This document shows positions 35,603-45,938 of a stretch of 64,000 nt of DNA, one piece after another. The first letter of the stretch is position 1. Each line of letters opens with the position of its first letter. A model generated the notes under the pieces. The model worked only from the letters and a program-made list of their open reading frames with translations, was not told where the DNA came from and did no database searches. Location of the stretch: positions 6,758,001-6,822,000 of the forward strand of contig NZ_CP024608.1 in the NCBI RefSeq assembly GCF_002752675.1, given 5' to 3'. The stretch is from Massilia violaceinigra. GTDB lineage: Bacteria > Pseudomonadota > Gammaproteobacteria > Burkholderiales > Burkholderiaceae_D. Both the position numbers and the translations under genes were made by a program.

Positions 35603-36118
35603 ATGCAACCCCTCAAATACCTCGGCGCGTATTCCGACCAGACGCTGGCGCAAGTGACCCAGCTGATCGAGCAGAACAAGCTCGGCGACGTACTCAAACA
35701 GCGCTACCCCGCCGCCCACGACGTGCGTACCGACCGCGCCCTGTACGATTACGTGCAAGACCTCAAGTCCGAATTCCTGCGTAATGCCGACCCGATCAAC
35801 AAGGTCGCCTTCGACGGCAAGCTACACGTGATCCAGCACGCGCTCGGCCTGCACACCACCATTTCGCGGGTCCAGGGCAACAAGCTCAAGTCCAAGCACG
35901 AAATCCGCGTGGCCACCGTGTTCAAGGACGCGCCCATTGAATTCCTGCGCATGATCGCCGTGCACGAGCTGGCGCACGTCAAGGAAAAGCAGCACGGCAA
36001 GGCGTTCTACAAGTTGTGCTGCTACATGGAACCCAACTATCACCAGTACGAATTCGACTTGCGCCTCTATCTGACCGAACTCGACATTTCGGGAAAGCGC
36101 CTCTGGAACGCCACCTGA
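35603..36118 (+). CDS. YgjP-like zinc metallopeptidase-domain protein
   Basis: 171 residues. The zinc-binding motif HELAHVKEKQHGKAFYKLC contains HExxH (HELAH) and a third His, as in the YgjP-like (DUF45 / M48-type) family. The substrate is unknown. The N-terminal half is helical. The ATG follows AAAGTGCTCTC, a weak ribosome site. Divergent from the small gene ending at 35401. Confidence 0.85.
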   Translation: MQPLKYLGAYSDQTLAQVTQLIEQNKLGDVLKQRYPAAHDVRTDRALYDYVQDLKSEFLRNADPINKVAFDGKLHVIQHALGLHTTISRVQGNKLKSKHEIRVATVFKDAPIEFLRMIAVHELAHVKEKQHGKAFYKLCCYMEPNYHQYEFDLRLYLTELDISGKRLWNAT

Positions 36119-36603
36119 TCCAAGGTCCTGCCTGCACGCTGCCCATTATCGCCGGCCTGCTCGGATGGCACGCCTTGTCGACATACCCCTAATTAATTGC
36201 ATTAATAGCACTGGCAACTGCCCGCTTGCCGCATTGCCGCGCTAGCCCCGGGCCTTGTGCGCCGCCCGGACAGCGGCGAGTGCATCCTTTCAGCCATCTT
36301 GCACATGCGCGCCTGTCACCTGCCGCCGTGGCGGCTTGGTCCTGGCCGTGCGTGGCCCTCGCGTCGCAACATTTACTCAAGCAAACGGCTGCACGCTGGT
36401 GACGGCCGTGCCGGTGCGGCACTCCGCCTGAACCTGCCGCGTTGTTCCGCTGGTTGGCGCCCCAGTTCGGTTTATGGATATCAACCACATTTTCTAACAG
36501 TAAAGACAGGCGAGTGTCAAATGCGAAATAAAAATTGTTGTTTGTTAATTTTTTTGATGTTTTTGTGCTAATCTTGCCCCCTCAAAAAATGGGGATGATA
36601 GCG
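36119..36603. other. Intergenic region upstream of the large secreted-protein cluster
   Basis: About 485 bases with no supported gene. GC content falls towards the right: 36525-36575 is strongly AT-rich and includes T-runs. A possible -10 hexamer is TAATCT (36569-36574), without a good -35. A short complementary pair, CCCC (36577-36580) and GGGG (36591-36594), flanks CTCAAAAAAT just before the first gene. Confidence 0.5.
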
Positions 36604-39402
36604 ATGGATATGCTTACAAGAATACGGGGCTGCGTGACACCGCGATCGTCCCGCCGCGCCGGTCAGGGGTCGTCGCCGCCGCGCCCTCGTGCAGGCAGTC
36701 TTGCGCGCGCGATCGCATGGATCGCCGGGCCCCTTGCCATGCTTGCGGCAATGGCCTTTATCCCGGCAGCGGCTCAGGAAAATCCGGCTGTCACGCGCGG
36801 CGCGGCTTGGCTGCAGGCGCAAATCAGTGCGAACGGCGCGTTGCTGAGCGAGGCGAGTTCCATTGCTACTCCCATGCAAGCCCGTAGTGAAACCAATACC
36901 ACCCTGACACTGCGTTCATTTGCGTCCCCCGCGCTGGCCGGGATCATTGCCGGCGAGCCCGACGACGTTACCGAATACCTGGCCCGAAAAGTACTCAGCC
37001 TCCCGGCGGCGCTGGTCCCGGCTTCCGCATCGCTGATCGAACTGACGACGCGTCAAAATGCCGACGGCGGGTTCGGCGGGGCGCGCGGGTTCGCCAGCAA
37101 TCCTCTCGATACCGCCTGGGTCTTGCTGGCATTGAACCAGTCGAAGAACACCCCACCTTCCTTGTCTGGCGCCGCAGTGAATTACTTGCTCGCGACACAA
37201 CAAGTCGACGGCGCATTCGGGATGGCGCCGGACACGCCGAATGCGTACATTACATCGACCGTGGCGCTGGTATTGCAAGCGAACGGCAGTAATACCGCCG
37301 CCTTGAATGCCTTGAACCGGGTAAATGCATGGCTGCTGGCGCGCCAGGGTGCCGATGGAAGCTGGGGCAGCGTTGCTGAAACGTCCGCCGTCTACCTGGC
37401 CTTGATCGGCAGCGTCAGCGACGCGGCGCTGCAAACCACCGTGAAATCCTATCTGTTATCGCAGCAAGCGCTCGATGGCGACTGGGGTGCCGATCCGTAC
37501 GCGACGGCACTGGCCTTGCGCGCCCTGGCGGCCAAGCCACAGCCGGTCGTCACCACCGGACGCGTTGTCATGCGTGTCGTTGACGGCGCGACCGGGCAGG
37601 CCGTTGCAGGCGCCATGGCGCAGTTGCAAGGGACGTCCATCGCCCCCTCGCTCAGCGACGCTACCGGCCAGCTCAGCTTCTCTGAAGTTCCTGCTGGAAA
37701 TTATATCGGTATCCTGACCGGTGCTGGATATGCGCCCCGCAGCGTGCCATTCGCCCTGCGCGCAGGAACCACGACCGACCTGGGCTCGATCGCCCTGACG
37801 GTGGCACAGACCAGCGGCGTGCTCAAAGGCGTCGTCCGGGACAAGGCGAGCAACAGCGTGCTGCGTGACGTCGTGGTCAGCGTGGCGGGCAGTGCGAATG
37901 CCAGTACCCATACCTTGGCCGACGGCTCGTATGCGCTCACCGGCCTGGCCCCCGGCCCGGTGACGATTGTCGCCGCCAAGCCCGGTTTCGCGAGCGTCAG
38001 TGCCAGCGGCACCGTGGTTGCCGGCGAGACACTGATGTTCAGCCCGACCCTGTCCCTGCCCGGCGAACCGGCGGACACGGCAGGCACCTTGATCGGGCAG
38101 GCGGTCGATCAGACTTCCCTGGCGCCACTGCCGGGAGTAATGATCAGCGTCGGCGCAACCGGCAAAACCGCAGTGAGCGGCCAGGACGGCAGATTCAGCA
38201 TGATGAATGTTCCCGCCGGAACCTATGCCGTCAGTTTTTCCAAGCCGGGATACACGAGCAAACTGTTTGCCACGGTGCTGGTCGCCCCCGGCAGCACGAA
38301 TGATTTCCAGGTGCTTGGCTTTAGCAAGACGCTGACCACGGTCGCCCTGGCCGGTCGTCTGAGCGACATCCAGTCCGGCAAGGCCATCGCGCAGGCCACC
38401 GTCACGGTGGTCGGCGCCGCGCTCACCACCCAGACCGACAGCAATGGCGACTACCGCATCGAAGGCCTGGCCCCTGGCGGCACGACCTTGCGCTTTAGCG
38501 CGTCCGGCTATGCCAGCGAAACCGTGGCCGCCAGTTTTCCGGCAGCCGGCGAATACCGGTTCGATAAAACGCTGGCGCTCGACGGCGCCGGCAATCCAAG
38601 CTTCAGCATGCTTGTCAGCGACCAGCCTGTCTATCCAGCGCATGCGCCGGCCGTCCTGAAAATGGAGATCGCCAATACGGCGGCGACACCGGTGGAGAAT
38701 GCGGTGATCGACATCACGATCTTCGATCCGCAAGGCCAGGTTATCGGAATGCAGCAAGCGGTCCGGATCGACGCCGACGGCGTTGCGCAAGAAAATTTCA
38801 TGCTCGCCCCCAACAGCACGACCGCGGTCGATGTCAAATGGTCGACCCTGGCGCATGCGCCCGGCGTGTATCAATTCAAGGCACGCATCTTCACCAGCAA
38901 CGCCAGCACCGGCGGCAAGACGGTACTAGCCGAGCGCACGTCGTCCTTCACGATCGCGGCAAGCCGCAAGGTTTTGCGCCTGAGCATAGTTCCGGTGCCG
39001 GCGTACAGCGTCTTCGAGGCCACCGAGCAGATGCAATTCAAGGTCGAGGCGATCCATCAGTCGAACCAGCCGGTCACCATCCCGTTCCGCTATGCCTTCA
39101 TGGCACCGGGCGGCGCCGTGCTGAAAGAAGAGGAAGGCAGCATCACCCTGCAGCCCAACGACATGCTGGGATCGGTCACCCTCGGTCCCTTTGCCCACCG
39201 CTTCACGGCTGCCGGGGTGTACCCGGTGGTGCTGTCGTCCACGGGAGATCCGGCGCCCCAGGTGCTCGCCAATGGTGAAGTACAGGTCGCTCCCGGCATC
39301 CGGGTCGGCGTCACCCAGAAGATCACGCCGACCAGCGTGACCGCGGATGGCGACAAGCGGATACGGATTCACCTGGAATTGAAGGGAGTGGAGCAAAAAT
39401 GA
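36604..39402 (+). CDS. Secreted protein: alpha/alpha-toroid domain plus four carboxypeptidase-regulatory-like repeats
   Basis: 932 residues. A long signal sequence (residues ~38-59, WIAGPLAMLAAMAFIPAAAQ) follows a basic N-terminus. Residues ~63-313 form a prenyltransferase / squalene-cyclase-like alpha/alpha toroid with QW-type motifs (NADGGFGG, RQGADGSWG, QQALDGDWG). Four CarboxypepD-regulatory-like beta domains follow at about 320-400, 405-490, 495-577 and 580-660 (each ends in a PAGNY or LAPG-type motif), then beta-rich Ig-like regions to the end. No catalytic residue of a known cyclase is evident. Of four possible starts the ATG at 36604 fits GGGGA with eight bases spacing. Its stop overlaps the next ATG (ATGA). 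No function is assigned; the protein is large and likely on the surface or in the periplasm. Confidence 0.85.
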   Translation: MDMLTRIRGCVTPRSSRRAGQGSSPPRPRAGSLARAIAWIAGPLAMLAAMAFIPAAAQENPAVTRGAAWLQAQISANGALLSEASSIATPMQARSETNTTLTLRSFASPALAGIIAGEPDDVTEYLARKVLSLPAALVPASASLIELTTRQNADGGFGGARGFASNPLDTAWVLLALNQSKNTPPSLSGAAVNYLLATQQVDGAFGMAPDTPNAYITSTVALVLQANGSNTAALNALNRVNAWLLARQGADGSWGSVAETSAVYLALIGSVSDAALQTTVKSYLLSQQALDGDWGADPYATALALRALAAKPQPVVTTGRVVMRVVDGATGQAVAGAMAQLQGTSIAPSLSDATGQLSFSEVPAGNYIGILTGAGYAPRSVPFALRAGTTTDLGSIALTVAQTSGVLKGVVRDKASNSVLRDVVVSVAGSANASTHTLADGSYALTGLAPGPVTIVAAKPGFASVSASGTVVAGETLMFSPTLSLPGEPADTAGTLIGQAVDQTSLAPLPGVMISVGATGKTAVSGQDGRFSMMNVPAGTYAVSFSKPGYTSKLFATVLVAPGSTNDFQVLGFSKTLTTVALAGRLSDIQSGKAIAQATVTVVGAALTTQTDSNGDYRIEGLAPGGTTLRFSASGYASETVAASFPAAGEYRFDKTLALDGAGNPSFSMLVSDQPVYPAHAPAVLKMEIANTAATPVENAVIDITIFDPQGQVIGMQQAVRIDADGVAQENFMLAPNSTTAVDVKWSTLAHAPGVYQFKARIFTSNASTGGKTVLAERTSSFTIAASRKVLRLSIVPVPAYSVFEATEQMQFKVEAIHQSNQPVTIPFRYAFMAPGGAVLKEEEGSITLQPNDMLGSVTLGPFAHRFTAAGVYPVVLSSTGDPAPQVLANGEVQVAPGIRVGVTQKITPTSVTADGDKRIRIHLELKGVEQK

Positions 39403-42400
39403 TGACCGAACAACGTTTCAACACTGTATCGGCGCGCACCGGTTTCTTCCTCTGCGCTGCGGCCATCGGCTTGATCGCCCGCCTGGGCGCGGCCGTCACC
39501 CGCGCCACCCTGCTCGCCTTCGTCGGCCTGGCGTGCATGCTCGCGCCCTGTCACGCCGGCGCGGCCGAGCTGATCACCGGCCTGGGCGGCGACTCCGGTT
39601 TCGGTAACCTGGCCATGGGGCGCAACGACGACGGCTCGTCGGCCAGCATCGCATTTGGCGCCGGCTTCCCGCACGGTCTCAAGCTGTTTTCCGGAACCTA
39701 CAAGACCGGCTATATCAACAATAACGGCAACATCACTTTCAGTGCCGGGCATGGTCCGTATACCCCGGTACCGTTTCCGGTCACCAATCTGCCCATGCTG
39801 GCTGCGTATTGGGGCGATGTCGACACGCGCGGCACGCTAAGCGATCCATTGCGAAACAATGTCTATTACAGCACCGCAATCGCCGGCAAATTCATCGTCA
39901 CCTGGCATGACGTCGGTTACTACAGCAATGGCGTCAACAAGCTCAATGCGTTCCAGATGGTCCTCACCGACCGCAAAGACGTTGCGGAGGGCGATTTCGA
40001 CATCGAGTACCGCTACAGCCGGCTGGAATGGACCACGGGCAGCGCCAGCGGGGGCGCGGACGGCTTGGGCGGTACCCCGGCCCAGATGGGCTATGACGCC
40101 GGTGACGGCAAGAATTTCTTCCGCCATGCCGATTCCGGTACGGCAGCCATCCTGACGCTCGTTGAAACGAGCAATGTGGGCGTGCCGGGCGTGTGGCGTT
40201 TCGAAGTCAGGGGCGGTAATGCGACTCCCGTGCGCACGCCGATCCTGGTCGATGTCCGCTTGATCCAGACGCTCAATGCCAGCCATATTGCTGTCGATCC
40301 CGCCTCGTTCGTCACGCCGCCGCAAAGCGTCACCACGGCCAATGGGCGCACGGTGATCGAGTGGGGCTTTGCCGCCTTTCCAGCCGATATCACGAAAGAC
40401 CTGAGTTTCGACATCGTCTTCAAGAACCCGGTCGGCGGCGAGCGCCGCGAGGTGGTGTCGAAACTTGAATTGCTCTACAAGGATGTCAACGGCAATCCGG
40501 TGCGCACCGAACTCGGAGCGGAATTCGTCAACGTCCATCCATCGGTCTACCAGGTCACGCCGAGCAGCGATAAAGCGCTGTATGGGCCGAACGAGCCGGT
40601 GCTGATCAGCAGCGCGGTAAAAAATCTGAGCGCCGCGAGCGGGAGTACCGCCGTGCGTTTGTCCATTTTAGACAGTAGCAATGTCTTCGTCGCCATGGTC
40701 GGCACCCTGCCCGCGCAGACCGTGGAGGCTGGCGCCGTCAAGCTCTTCGGCGCGCTGTCGTTCCCGAGCGGGACGACGTACGTGGGCAATTACAAGATTC
40801 TGGCGGAACTGCTCGACCCGGCCGGCAAGGTCATCGCCAGCGGGACCAGTTCGTTCGCCATCGGCGCCGCCGCCGGCCAGAATGCCAAGGTGGCCATTGT
40901 CAGCGACAAACAGGTCTACCAGCCGTTCGAGACGGTGCGCCTGTCCGACCATCTGGTCAACCAGCTGGTCAATGCCAGTATCGACGATCTGCGGATCCAG
41001 ACCGTCGTGCGCAATCCGGACAACAGCGTGCGCATGACGCGCACCGAAGTGCTGGCGCAATTGCCGCCTAGCGGGGTCAAGGACTACGCGTACAGCGTTG
41101 CGCTCGGTTGGGCTGCCATCGGCCGCTATACGGCGACGGTCACGGTGACCAAGGCTGACGGAAGCGTGCTGGCACAGGCGCTCACGACGTTCTCGGTAGC
41201 TTCCAGCGCTGACAGCGGTGCCGGACTGACCGGATCGATCACTGCCGCTCCCGCCTCCACAGGCAGCGGGCAAACGATCAAGCTTGCCTTTAACGCGACC
41301 AATAACGGCAATGCCGCTCTGGTCGGCCTGCCACTGACCGTCAGCATTATCGATCCGGACCTGCAGCAGGTCGTTGCAAGTTATCCGTATGCGGGTAACC
41401 TGGCGATCGGTGGTGTCTACGACGGCGCTTCTGAATGGGTGGCGCTGGCCGGCACCGGCGGCAACTATGTTGCGGTACTGAGCGCGCGCGTCGGCGCCAA
41501 GGATCTCACGCTGGCCCAGGTGGCGCTGCGCGTCGTCACGCTCGACAGCACCCAGACGCGCCAGCCGGTCAACCGGGTGCTGGCCCTGGTTTCCTGCCGC
41601 GAGGGCGAGGATGACGCCAAGCCGGGTGCTGCCTGCCTAAGCGCGCGTGCCCAGACCATCGCCCACGCGCTGGAAGCGGCCAAGGTCACGCATACCATCG
41701 TCAGCGACGAGCTGGCATTCAAGAAAGCACTGCGTAGCGGCCTATACAACACGTACTGGCTGTCGGGCAAACAAGGCAAACTGCATGGCCAGCTCGCCAA
41801 CGAACTCAAGCAAGCGGTGTTCGGCGGTGACAGCGCGCTGATCGATAGCGAGCACGATCAGCGCAACGGGCTCGATGCGATGGCGGGAATACGCTGGAAT
41901 GGCAAATATGGCGCGTCCGACTTGAATGTCGATATCGCCGGGCCGGTCTTCAGCGTACAACAGCTGGCAACGGTTGGCCGCAGCGGCCGCGTACTGCTCG
42001 CCGGCGGGACCCAGCACGCCGCCTTCAACGCGGGACGCGGAGCCGATGGCGCCGCCATCATTGGCAACCATTTCGGCGCCGGCCGGGTCGTGCAATACAC
42101 CTTCGACTTGCCGTTCAGCCTGCGGACATATGCGCAGTGGCAGGCAGTACTCGAAACGAGCCTGAAGCACGTGCAGACGGCGCCGGCGGACATCGTCATC
42201 CCGGGTGCCGTGGTGCCGGTCAAGCTTGCGCTCAACAATCGGGGGCCAGCCGCCGCGTTCTCGATCAACACTGCCTTGCCGCTCAACTCGGCGTATCTGG
42301 GGTCAAGCCCTGACGCCAGCGTCGATGCCGGCACCGGTGCCCTGTCGTGGCTTGTCAGTCTGGACGCGCAGCAAAGCTGGGACGGCCTGCTGAGTTTCCG

Positions 42401-42803
42401 GGCGCCTCCGGCGGCTGGTCCCGGCGTGCTGCGCACGGTGGTGAGCCTGGTCGATCCTGCCTCGGGCACCGCGGCGCCGTTTGGCGACCCGCTGGTATTG
42501 ACGCTCAACGTCGTCGACGCCACCAAGAGCGCGGCCCAGGCCAGGGCTGCCCTGATGGCCTATGCGCCGCTGGCCCGCAAGGACAGCAATCTGCGCGACA
42601 AGCTGGCGGCCGACGTCACTGTTGCCATGAGCTCTTTCAACCTGAACACGGCGGCAGGATACGACACCGCCATTGCTCAGTTGCTCGACGTCATCGATCA
42701 ACTGTCCGGATTGCCCGCCGTGAACACCCGCCCGGTACACGACTGTCTCAATCGGATTGTGCGGGAAGCGCAGTGGCGCTGGAGCCAGGCGGCAAAGAAC
42801 TGA
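39399..42803 (+). CDS. Large secreted NIDO-domain protein with Ig-like repeats
   Basis: 1134 residues. A signal sequence ends near residue 54 (CHAGA). A nidogen-type (NIDO) domain spans ~103-275 (GYINNNGNITF, YWGDVDTRG, FQMVLTDR, FDIEYRYSRLEW). Beta-rich CARDB/Ig-like repeats follow to about 710. A region at 730-910 (VLALVSCREGEDD, HTIVSDELAFKKAL, LLAGGTQHAAFNAGRG) looks like an alpha/beta domain resembling a glutamine-amidotransferase fold; the call is tentative. A DUF11-like beta domain and a helical C-terminus (KLAADVTVAMSSF) end it. GGGAGTGGAG precedes the ATG, which overlaps the previous stop, so it is coupled to the toroid gene. Function unknown. Confidence 0.82.
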   Translation: MMTEQRFNTVSARTGFFLCAAAIGLIARLGAAVTRATLLAFVGLACMLAPCHAGAAELITGLGGDSGFGNLAMGRNDDGSSASIAFGAGFPHGLKLFSGTYKTGYINNNGNITFSAGHGPYTPVPFPVTNLPMLAAYWGDVDTRGTLSDPLRNNVYYSTAIAGKFIVTWHDVGYYSNGVNKLNAFQMVLTDRKDVAEGDFDIEYRYSRLEWTTGSASGGADGLGGTPAQMGYDAGDGKNFFRHADSGTAAILTLVETSNVGVPGVWRFEVRGGNATPVRTPILVDVRLIQTLNASHIAVDPASFVTPPQSVTTANGRTVIEWGFAAFPADITKDLSFDIVFKNPVGGERREVVSKLELLYKDVNGNPVRTELGAEFVNVHPSVYQVTPSSDKALYGPNEPVLISSAVKNLSAASGSTAVRLSILDSSNVFVAMVGTLPAQTVEAGAVKLFGALSFPSGTTYVGNYKILAELLDPAGKVIASGTSSFAIGAAAGQNAKVAIVSDKQVYQPFETVRLSDHLVNQLVNASIDDLRIQTVVRNPDNSVRMTRTEVLAQLPPSGVKDYAYSVALGWAAIGRYTATVTVTKADGSVLAQALTTFSVASSADSGAGLTGSITAAPASTGSGQTIKLAFNATNNGNAALVGLPLTVSIIDPDLQQVVASYPYAGNLAIGGVYDGASEWVALAGTGGNYVAVLSARVGAKDLTLAQVALRVVTLDSTQTRQPVNRVLALVSCREGEDDAKPGAACLSARAQTIAHALEAAKVTHTIVSDELAFKKALRSGLYNTYWLSGKQGKLHGQLANELKQAVFGGDSALIDSEHDQRNGLDAMAGIRWNGKYGASDLNVDIAGPVFSVQQLATVGRSGRVLLAGGTQHAAFNAGRGADGAAIIGNHFGAGRVVQYTFDLPFSLRTYAQWQAVLETSLKHVQTAPADIVIPGAVVPVKLALNNRGPAAAFSINTALPLNSAYLGSSPDASVDAGTGALSWLVSLDAQQSWDGLLSFRAPPAAGPGVLRTVVSLVDPASGTAAPFGDPLVLTLNVVDATKSAAQARAALMAYAPLARKDSNLRDKLAADVTVAMSSFNLNTAAGYDTAIAQLLDVIDQLSGLPAVNTRPVHDCLNRIVREAQWRWSQAAKN

Positions 42804-42825
42804 GTGCCCGGTGAACAACGTCAAA

Positions 42826-42850
42826 CCGGGGAAGCCCTGCGCCTCCCCGG
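42826..42850. repeat. Hairpin in the intergenic gap of the secreted-protein cluster
   Basis: CCGGGGA (42826-42832) and TCCCCGG (42844-42850) pair around an 11-base loop, 22 bases after the NIDO gene stop. There is no T-run. It could be an attenuating or processing hairpin between genes 2 and 3. Confidence 0.4.
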
Positions 42851-44430
42851 ATTGACGCGCACTCTTTCGCGTTCTACCGGTTAAAGAATCAAATGACGTT
42901 AAATCAATAAGGAAGTCCCGATGTTCCGCAACTTGTTCCGTAATTTCACGTTCCAACGCACGACCGCCTCCTTTGTCCTCCTGACTTTTACCAGCCTGAC
43001 GCTATCGCCGTTGGCGCGCGCTCAGAATCAATACAATGCTGCCGAGGAGGCTGGCCTGCTGAAGAATGCGAATCGCGCCGTCGCCGCCCGCCATGCCAGT
43101 GCAAAGGTTCCCACTAGCGACGAGCGCGCTGCGAAATTGCTGGCAGACATACATGAAGATCTGAAGGTCACTGTGCCGCAAGTGGCGCTCGGCAAGAACG
43201 CCCTCATGACTGGCAAAGCCAAATTCGTTGGCCACGACCTGCCAGCAAAAGCGAAGAACATTCGGACCAAATATGGGGAATTGAAGGGGCTGTATTCAAG
43301 CATTGAAGAGGGGTTCGCCAGTACCGGTCAACGTTTAAAGGATGCCAGGCTTCCGCAAGAAATCCTTAACCGTCATGCGCTTGCCGCAGGTCAATACAAA
43401 AGCCGTAGGGCAGAATTCGACCGCCTGATGATTGCCGTTGAGCAAAGCCCTGATCAAGGCAGTGGCCAAGCGGCTGCATTGGCCGAACTCGCTAGCTTCA
43501 TGGTAAGGCACCAGCACGCGAAGCCGCACCAATATACAGACCCGAACAAGCTACCGTTCGGTATGGCGGATGCCAAAACGCGTGCGCCAATCACAAGCAA
43601 GGAACAGTATCAGGCTAGTCTGTTCCCGCCAAAGCATAATGCCATCCTGCTTGCCGGTCCAATTCCGGATGGCATCCAGTTCACCCAGACGGTGCTGCCG
43701 AAGACGCCAAATGCGGCCGATCTTGCGCAAACCGATGACGTGCAAATCACGCCGGCCATCCATGCCCAGGCTGCACTGCTCAATAAGAATCCGGTCACGA
43801 TCTACAATTGGGTTAGAAACAATATCTTATATATTCCATCGCACGGGAGTATTCAAGGCAGTGAGATGACGCTTGAGAACAAACGCGGCAATGCGATCGA
43901 CACGGCGTCACTGCTCATTGCGTTGTACCGCGCGAGCGGCATTCCGGCGCGGTATGTTTACGGAACGATCGATATCCCGGCTACCGCCGCCATGAACTGG
44001 GTGGGAGGCGTAAGCAAGCCCGAAGCGGCCCAGAATCTGCTGGGGCAAGGCGGCATCCCGAATATTGGAATGACGGCAGGCGGCGTCGTGCAGACGATCC
44101 GCATGGAGCACGTCTGGGTGCAGGCGTATGTTGACTATATTCCAAGCCGTGGTGCGGTTAACAAGAATCCGGATACTTGGGTTGACCTCGATGCAAGCTT
44201 CAAGCAATATCGGTACACCAAGGGTATGGATATCAACGATAAGGTCGCGTTTGATGCCGCAGCTTCCCTGGCAAGCATTCAGCAAGGCGCGACGCTGAAC
44301 GAGACGCAGGGCTATGTTCAAAATATCAACCTGAAGAACCTGCAGAGCCAGATTGCTTCTCATCAAACTCAGCTGGCGTCTTATATTGACGGCCAGAATC
44401 CAAAAGCAACGGTGAGGGATGTGATAGGTT

Positions 44431-44438
44431 CGCAAAAC
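44431..44438. repeat. Left target-site duplication of the first IS66-family element
   Basis: CGCAAAAC, identical to the octamer on the right side of the element (45931-45938). IS66 elements duplicate 8 bp on insertion. Confidence 0.92.
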
Positions 44439-45930
44439 GTGACTGTTCAGTCCCTATGAACGCCAGATATTTGTTGTAAACAATTCCGATCACGTTCATC
44501 ATGCTCGGATGGCAACGAAACCTCCTTCTCCCGACCTGACCTGCCTGTCCCACGAACAGAAGGACATCCTCATTCTGACGTTACTGGCCCGCTTGGAGGC
44601 GCTCGAATCGAAGGTCAACAAGAACAGCAACAATTCCAGCAAGCCACCCTCGTCGGATGGACTGACCAAGAAGACCAGTTCCTTGCGCGAGTCGTCGGGC
44701 AAACTGCCCGGCGGCCAGGCTGGCCGCAAGGGCAGCACACTCAAGCAGGCCTTGCAGCCGACCAGCCACACCGGTCATCCGCTGCCAGAACACTGCAACC
44801 GCTGTCAGCATGCATTGCCGCTGTACGATGCCGTAGTCCAAGAACGCCGTCAGGTATTCGATGTGCCTGTCGTTGCGTTCGACATCGTGGAACACCGCAC
44901 GCTATCCGTGCGCTGCCAGTGTGGACAACTGCACAGCAGCGCATTCCCGGCTAACGTGACCGAGCCGGTGCAATACGGCCCCAACGTGCGCGCGTTGGCG
45001 GTCCACCTCACGCAGGGCCAGATGCTACCGTTTGCTCGCGCCGCCGAGCTGATTCGTGACGTGTATGGTCTCGCTATTTCACCCGGCACGCTGGTGGCCT
45101 GGGTAGGCGAAGCGCGCCTGGCATTGCAAGGCACGGCAGATCTGATCGCGCAGTATTTGCGCGACGCCGCGCTGGTCAACGCCGATGAATCAGGCCTGCG
45201 TGTGGCTGGTCAACTGCACTGGCTTCATATCGCGGCCAACGACACGCTTACTTGGTACGGCTTGCACGCCAAGCGTGGCATGGAGGCGATCACCGCGCAT
45301 GCCATCTTGCCCCATCGCTCGGGCGTACTGGTGCACGACTGCTGGTCGCCGTACTGGAAACTGGACGATGCCACACACGCCTTGTGCAACGCGCATTTGC
45401 TGCGCGAACTGCTGTACGTGAAGGAACTCACGGGACATCAGTGGCCCCAGACGATGACGGATTTCCTGCTCAGCGCCAATCAGCTATGTTGGGCTGCACG
45501 GCGCTCCGGAAAGCGCTTCAGCGAAACCGACATCGCTGCATTCACGACACTTTATGACGCCATCGTCGTTGAAGGGGAAGCACTGCATCCCGAGATCGAA
45601 CTTCCCATCTGGAAGGGCGGCCGCGCCAAGCAATCGGTCGCCTGCAATCTACTCCGGCGCTTCCGCAAACATGCTGACGCCGTCCTGTTGTTCATTCGCG
45701 ATCTCGCCGTACCGTTCACCAACAACGTGGCCGAACGGGCCGTGCGCATGCCCAAGGTAAAACAGAAGGTTTCGGGCTGCTTCCGCACCGTCGAAGGCGC
45801 CGACAATTTCTGTGTCATTCGCTCCTGCCTTGATACGCTGCGCAAGCAGGGTCACGGTATGCTGGAAGTGCTACAGCGAGCATTCGCCGGTAATCCCATC
45901 CAGCCAACTGCATAGGCGCTGAACAGTCAC
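44439..45930 (+). mobile_element. Complete IS66-family element (ISBst12-like subgroup), 1492 bp
   Basis: Terminal inverted repeats read GTGACTGTTCAGTCCCTATG at the left and, reversed, GTGACTGTTCAGCGCCTATG at the right, 17 of 20 identical. Both ends are flanked by the octamer CGCAAAAC. The element has one gene, a single-protein transposase, and no TnpA/TnpB accessory genes, as in the ISBst12 subgroup. It splits a transglutaminase-fold gene. The perfect duplication and intact transposase indicate a recent insertion. Confidence 0.93.
44509..45915 (+). CDS. IS66-family transposase (ISBst12-like)
   Basis: 468 residues, complete. N-terminal coiled region (LEALESKVNKNSNNSSKPPSSDG), zinc-finger-like segment (HCNRCQHALP and CQCGQLH), then the DDE core: NADESGLRV, VHDCWSPYWKLDDATHALCNAHLLRELLYV and NNVAERAVRMPKVKQKVSGCFRT (catalytic Glu). 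The protein matches the second element's transposase over the whole length, with differences at perhaps a third of positions. Start ATG at 44509. Confidence 0.95.
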   Translation: MATKPPSPDLTCLSHEQKDILILTLLARLEALESKVNKNSNNSSKPPSSDGLTKKTSSLRESSGKLPGGQAGRKGSTLKQALQPTSHTGHPLPEHCNRCQHALPLYDAVVQERRQVFDVPVVAFDIVEHRTLSVRCQCGQLHSSAFPANVTEPVQYGPNVRALAVHLTQGQMLPFARAAELIRDVYGLAISPGTLVAWVGEARLALQGTADLIAQYLRDAALVNADESGLRVAGQLHWLHIAANDTLTWYGLHAKRGMEAITAHAILPHRSGVLVHDCWSPYWKLDDATHALCNAHLLRELLYVKELTGHQWPQTMTDFLLSANQLCWAARRSGKRFSETDIAAFTTLYDAIVVEGEALHPEIELPIWKGGRAKQSVACNLLRRFRKHADAVLLFIRDLAVPFTNNVAERAVRMPKVKQKVSGCFRTVEGADNFCVIRSCLDTLRKQGHGMLEVLQRAFAGNPIQPTA

Positions 45931-45938
45931 CGCAAAAC
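45931..45938. repeat. Right target-site duplication of the first IS66-family element
   Basis: CGCAAAAC, an exact copy of 44431-44438. Removing the element plus one copy restores a continuous reading frame (VIGSQN followed by IIAHNHS). Confidence 0.92.

Noticed and set aside
36189..36488. A 99-residue minus-strand frame in the gap before the toroid gene
   Set aside because: No ribosome binding site, no known pattern, and composition typical of chance frames; the region is described as intergenic.
36443..36603. A c-di-GMP or other riboswitch before the secreted-protein cluster
   Set aside because: The AT-rich stretch and the short G/C pair do not fit any riboswitch consensus that I can recall.
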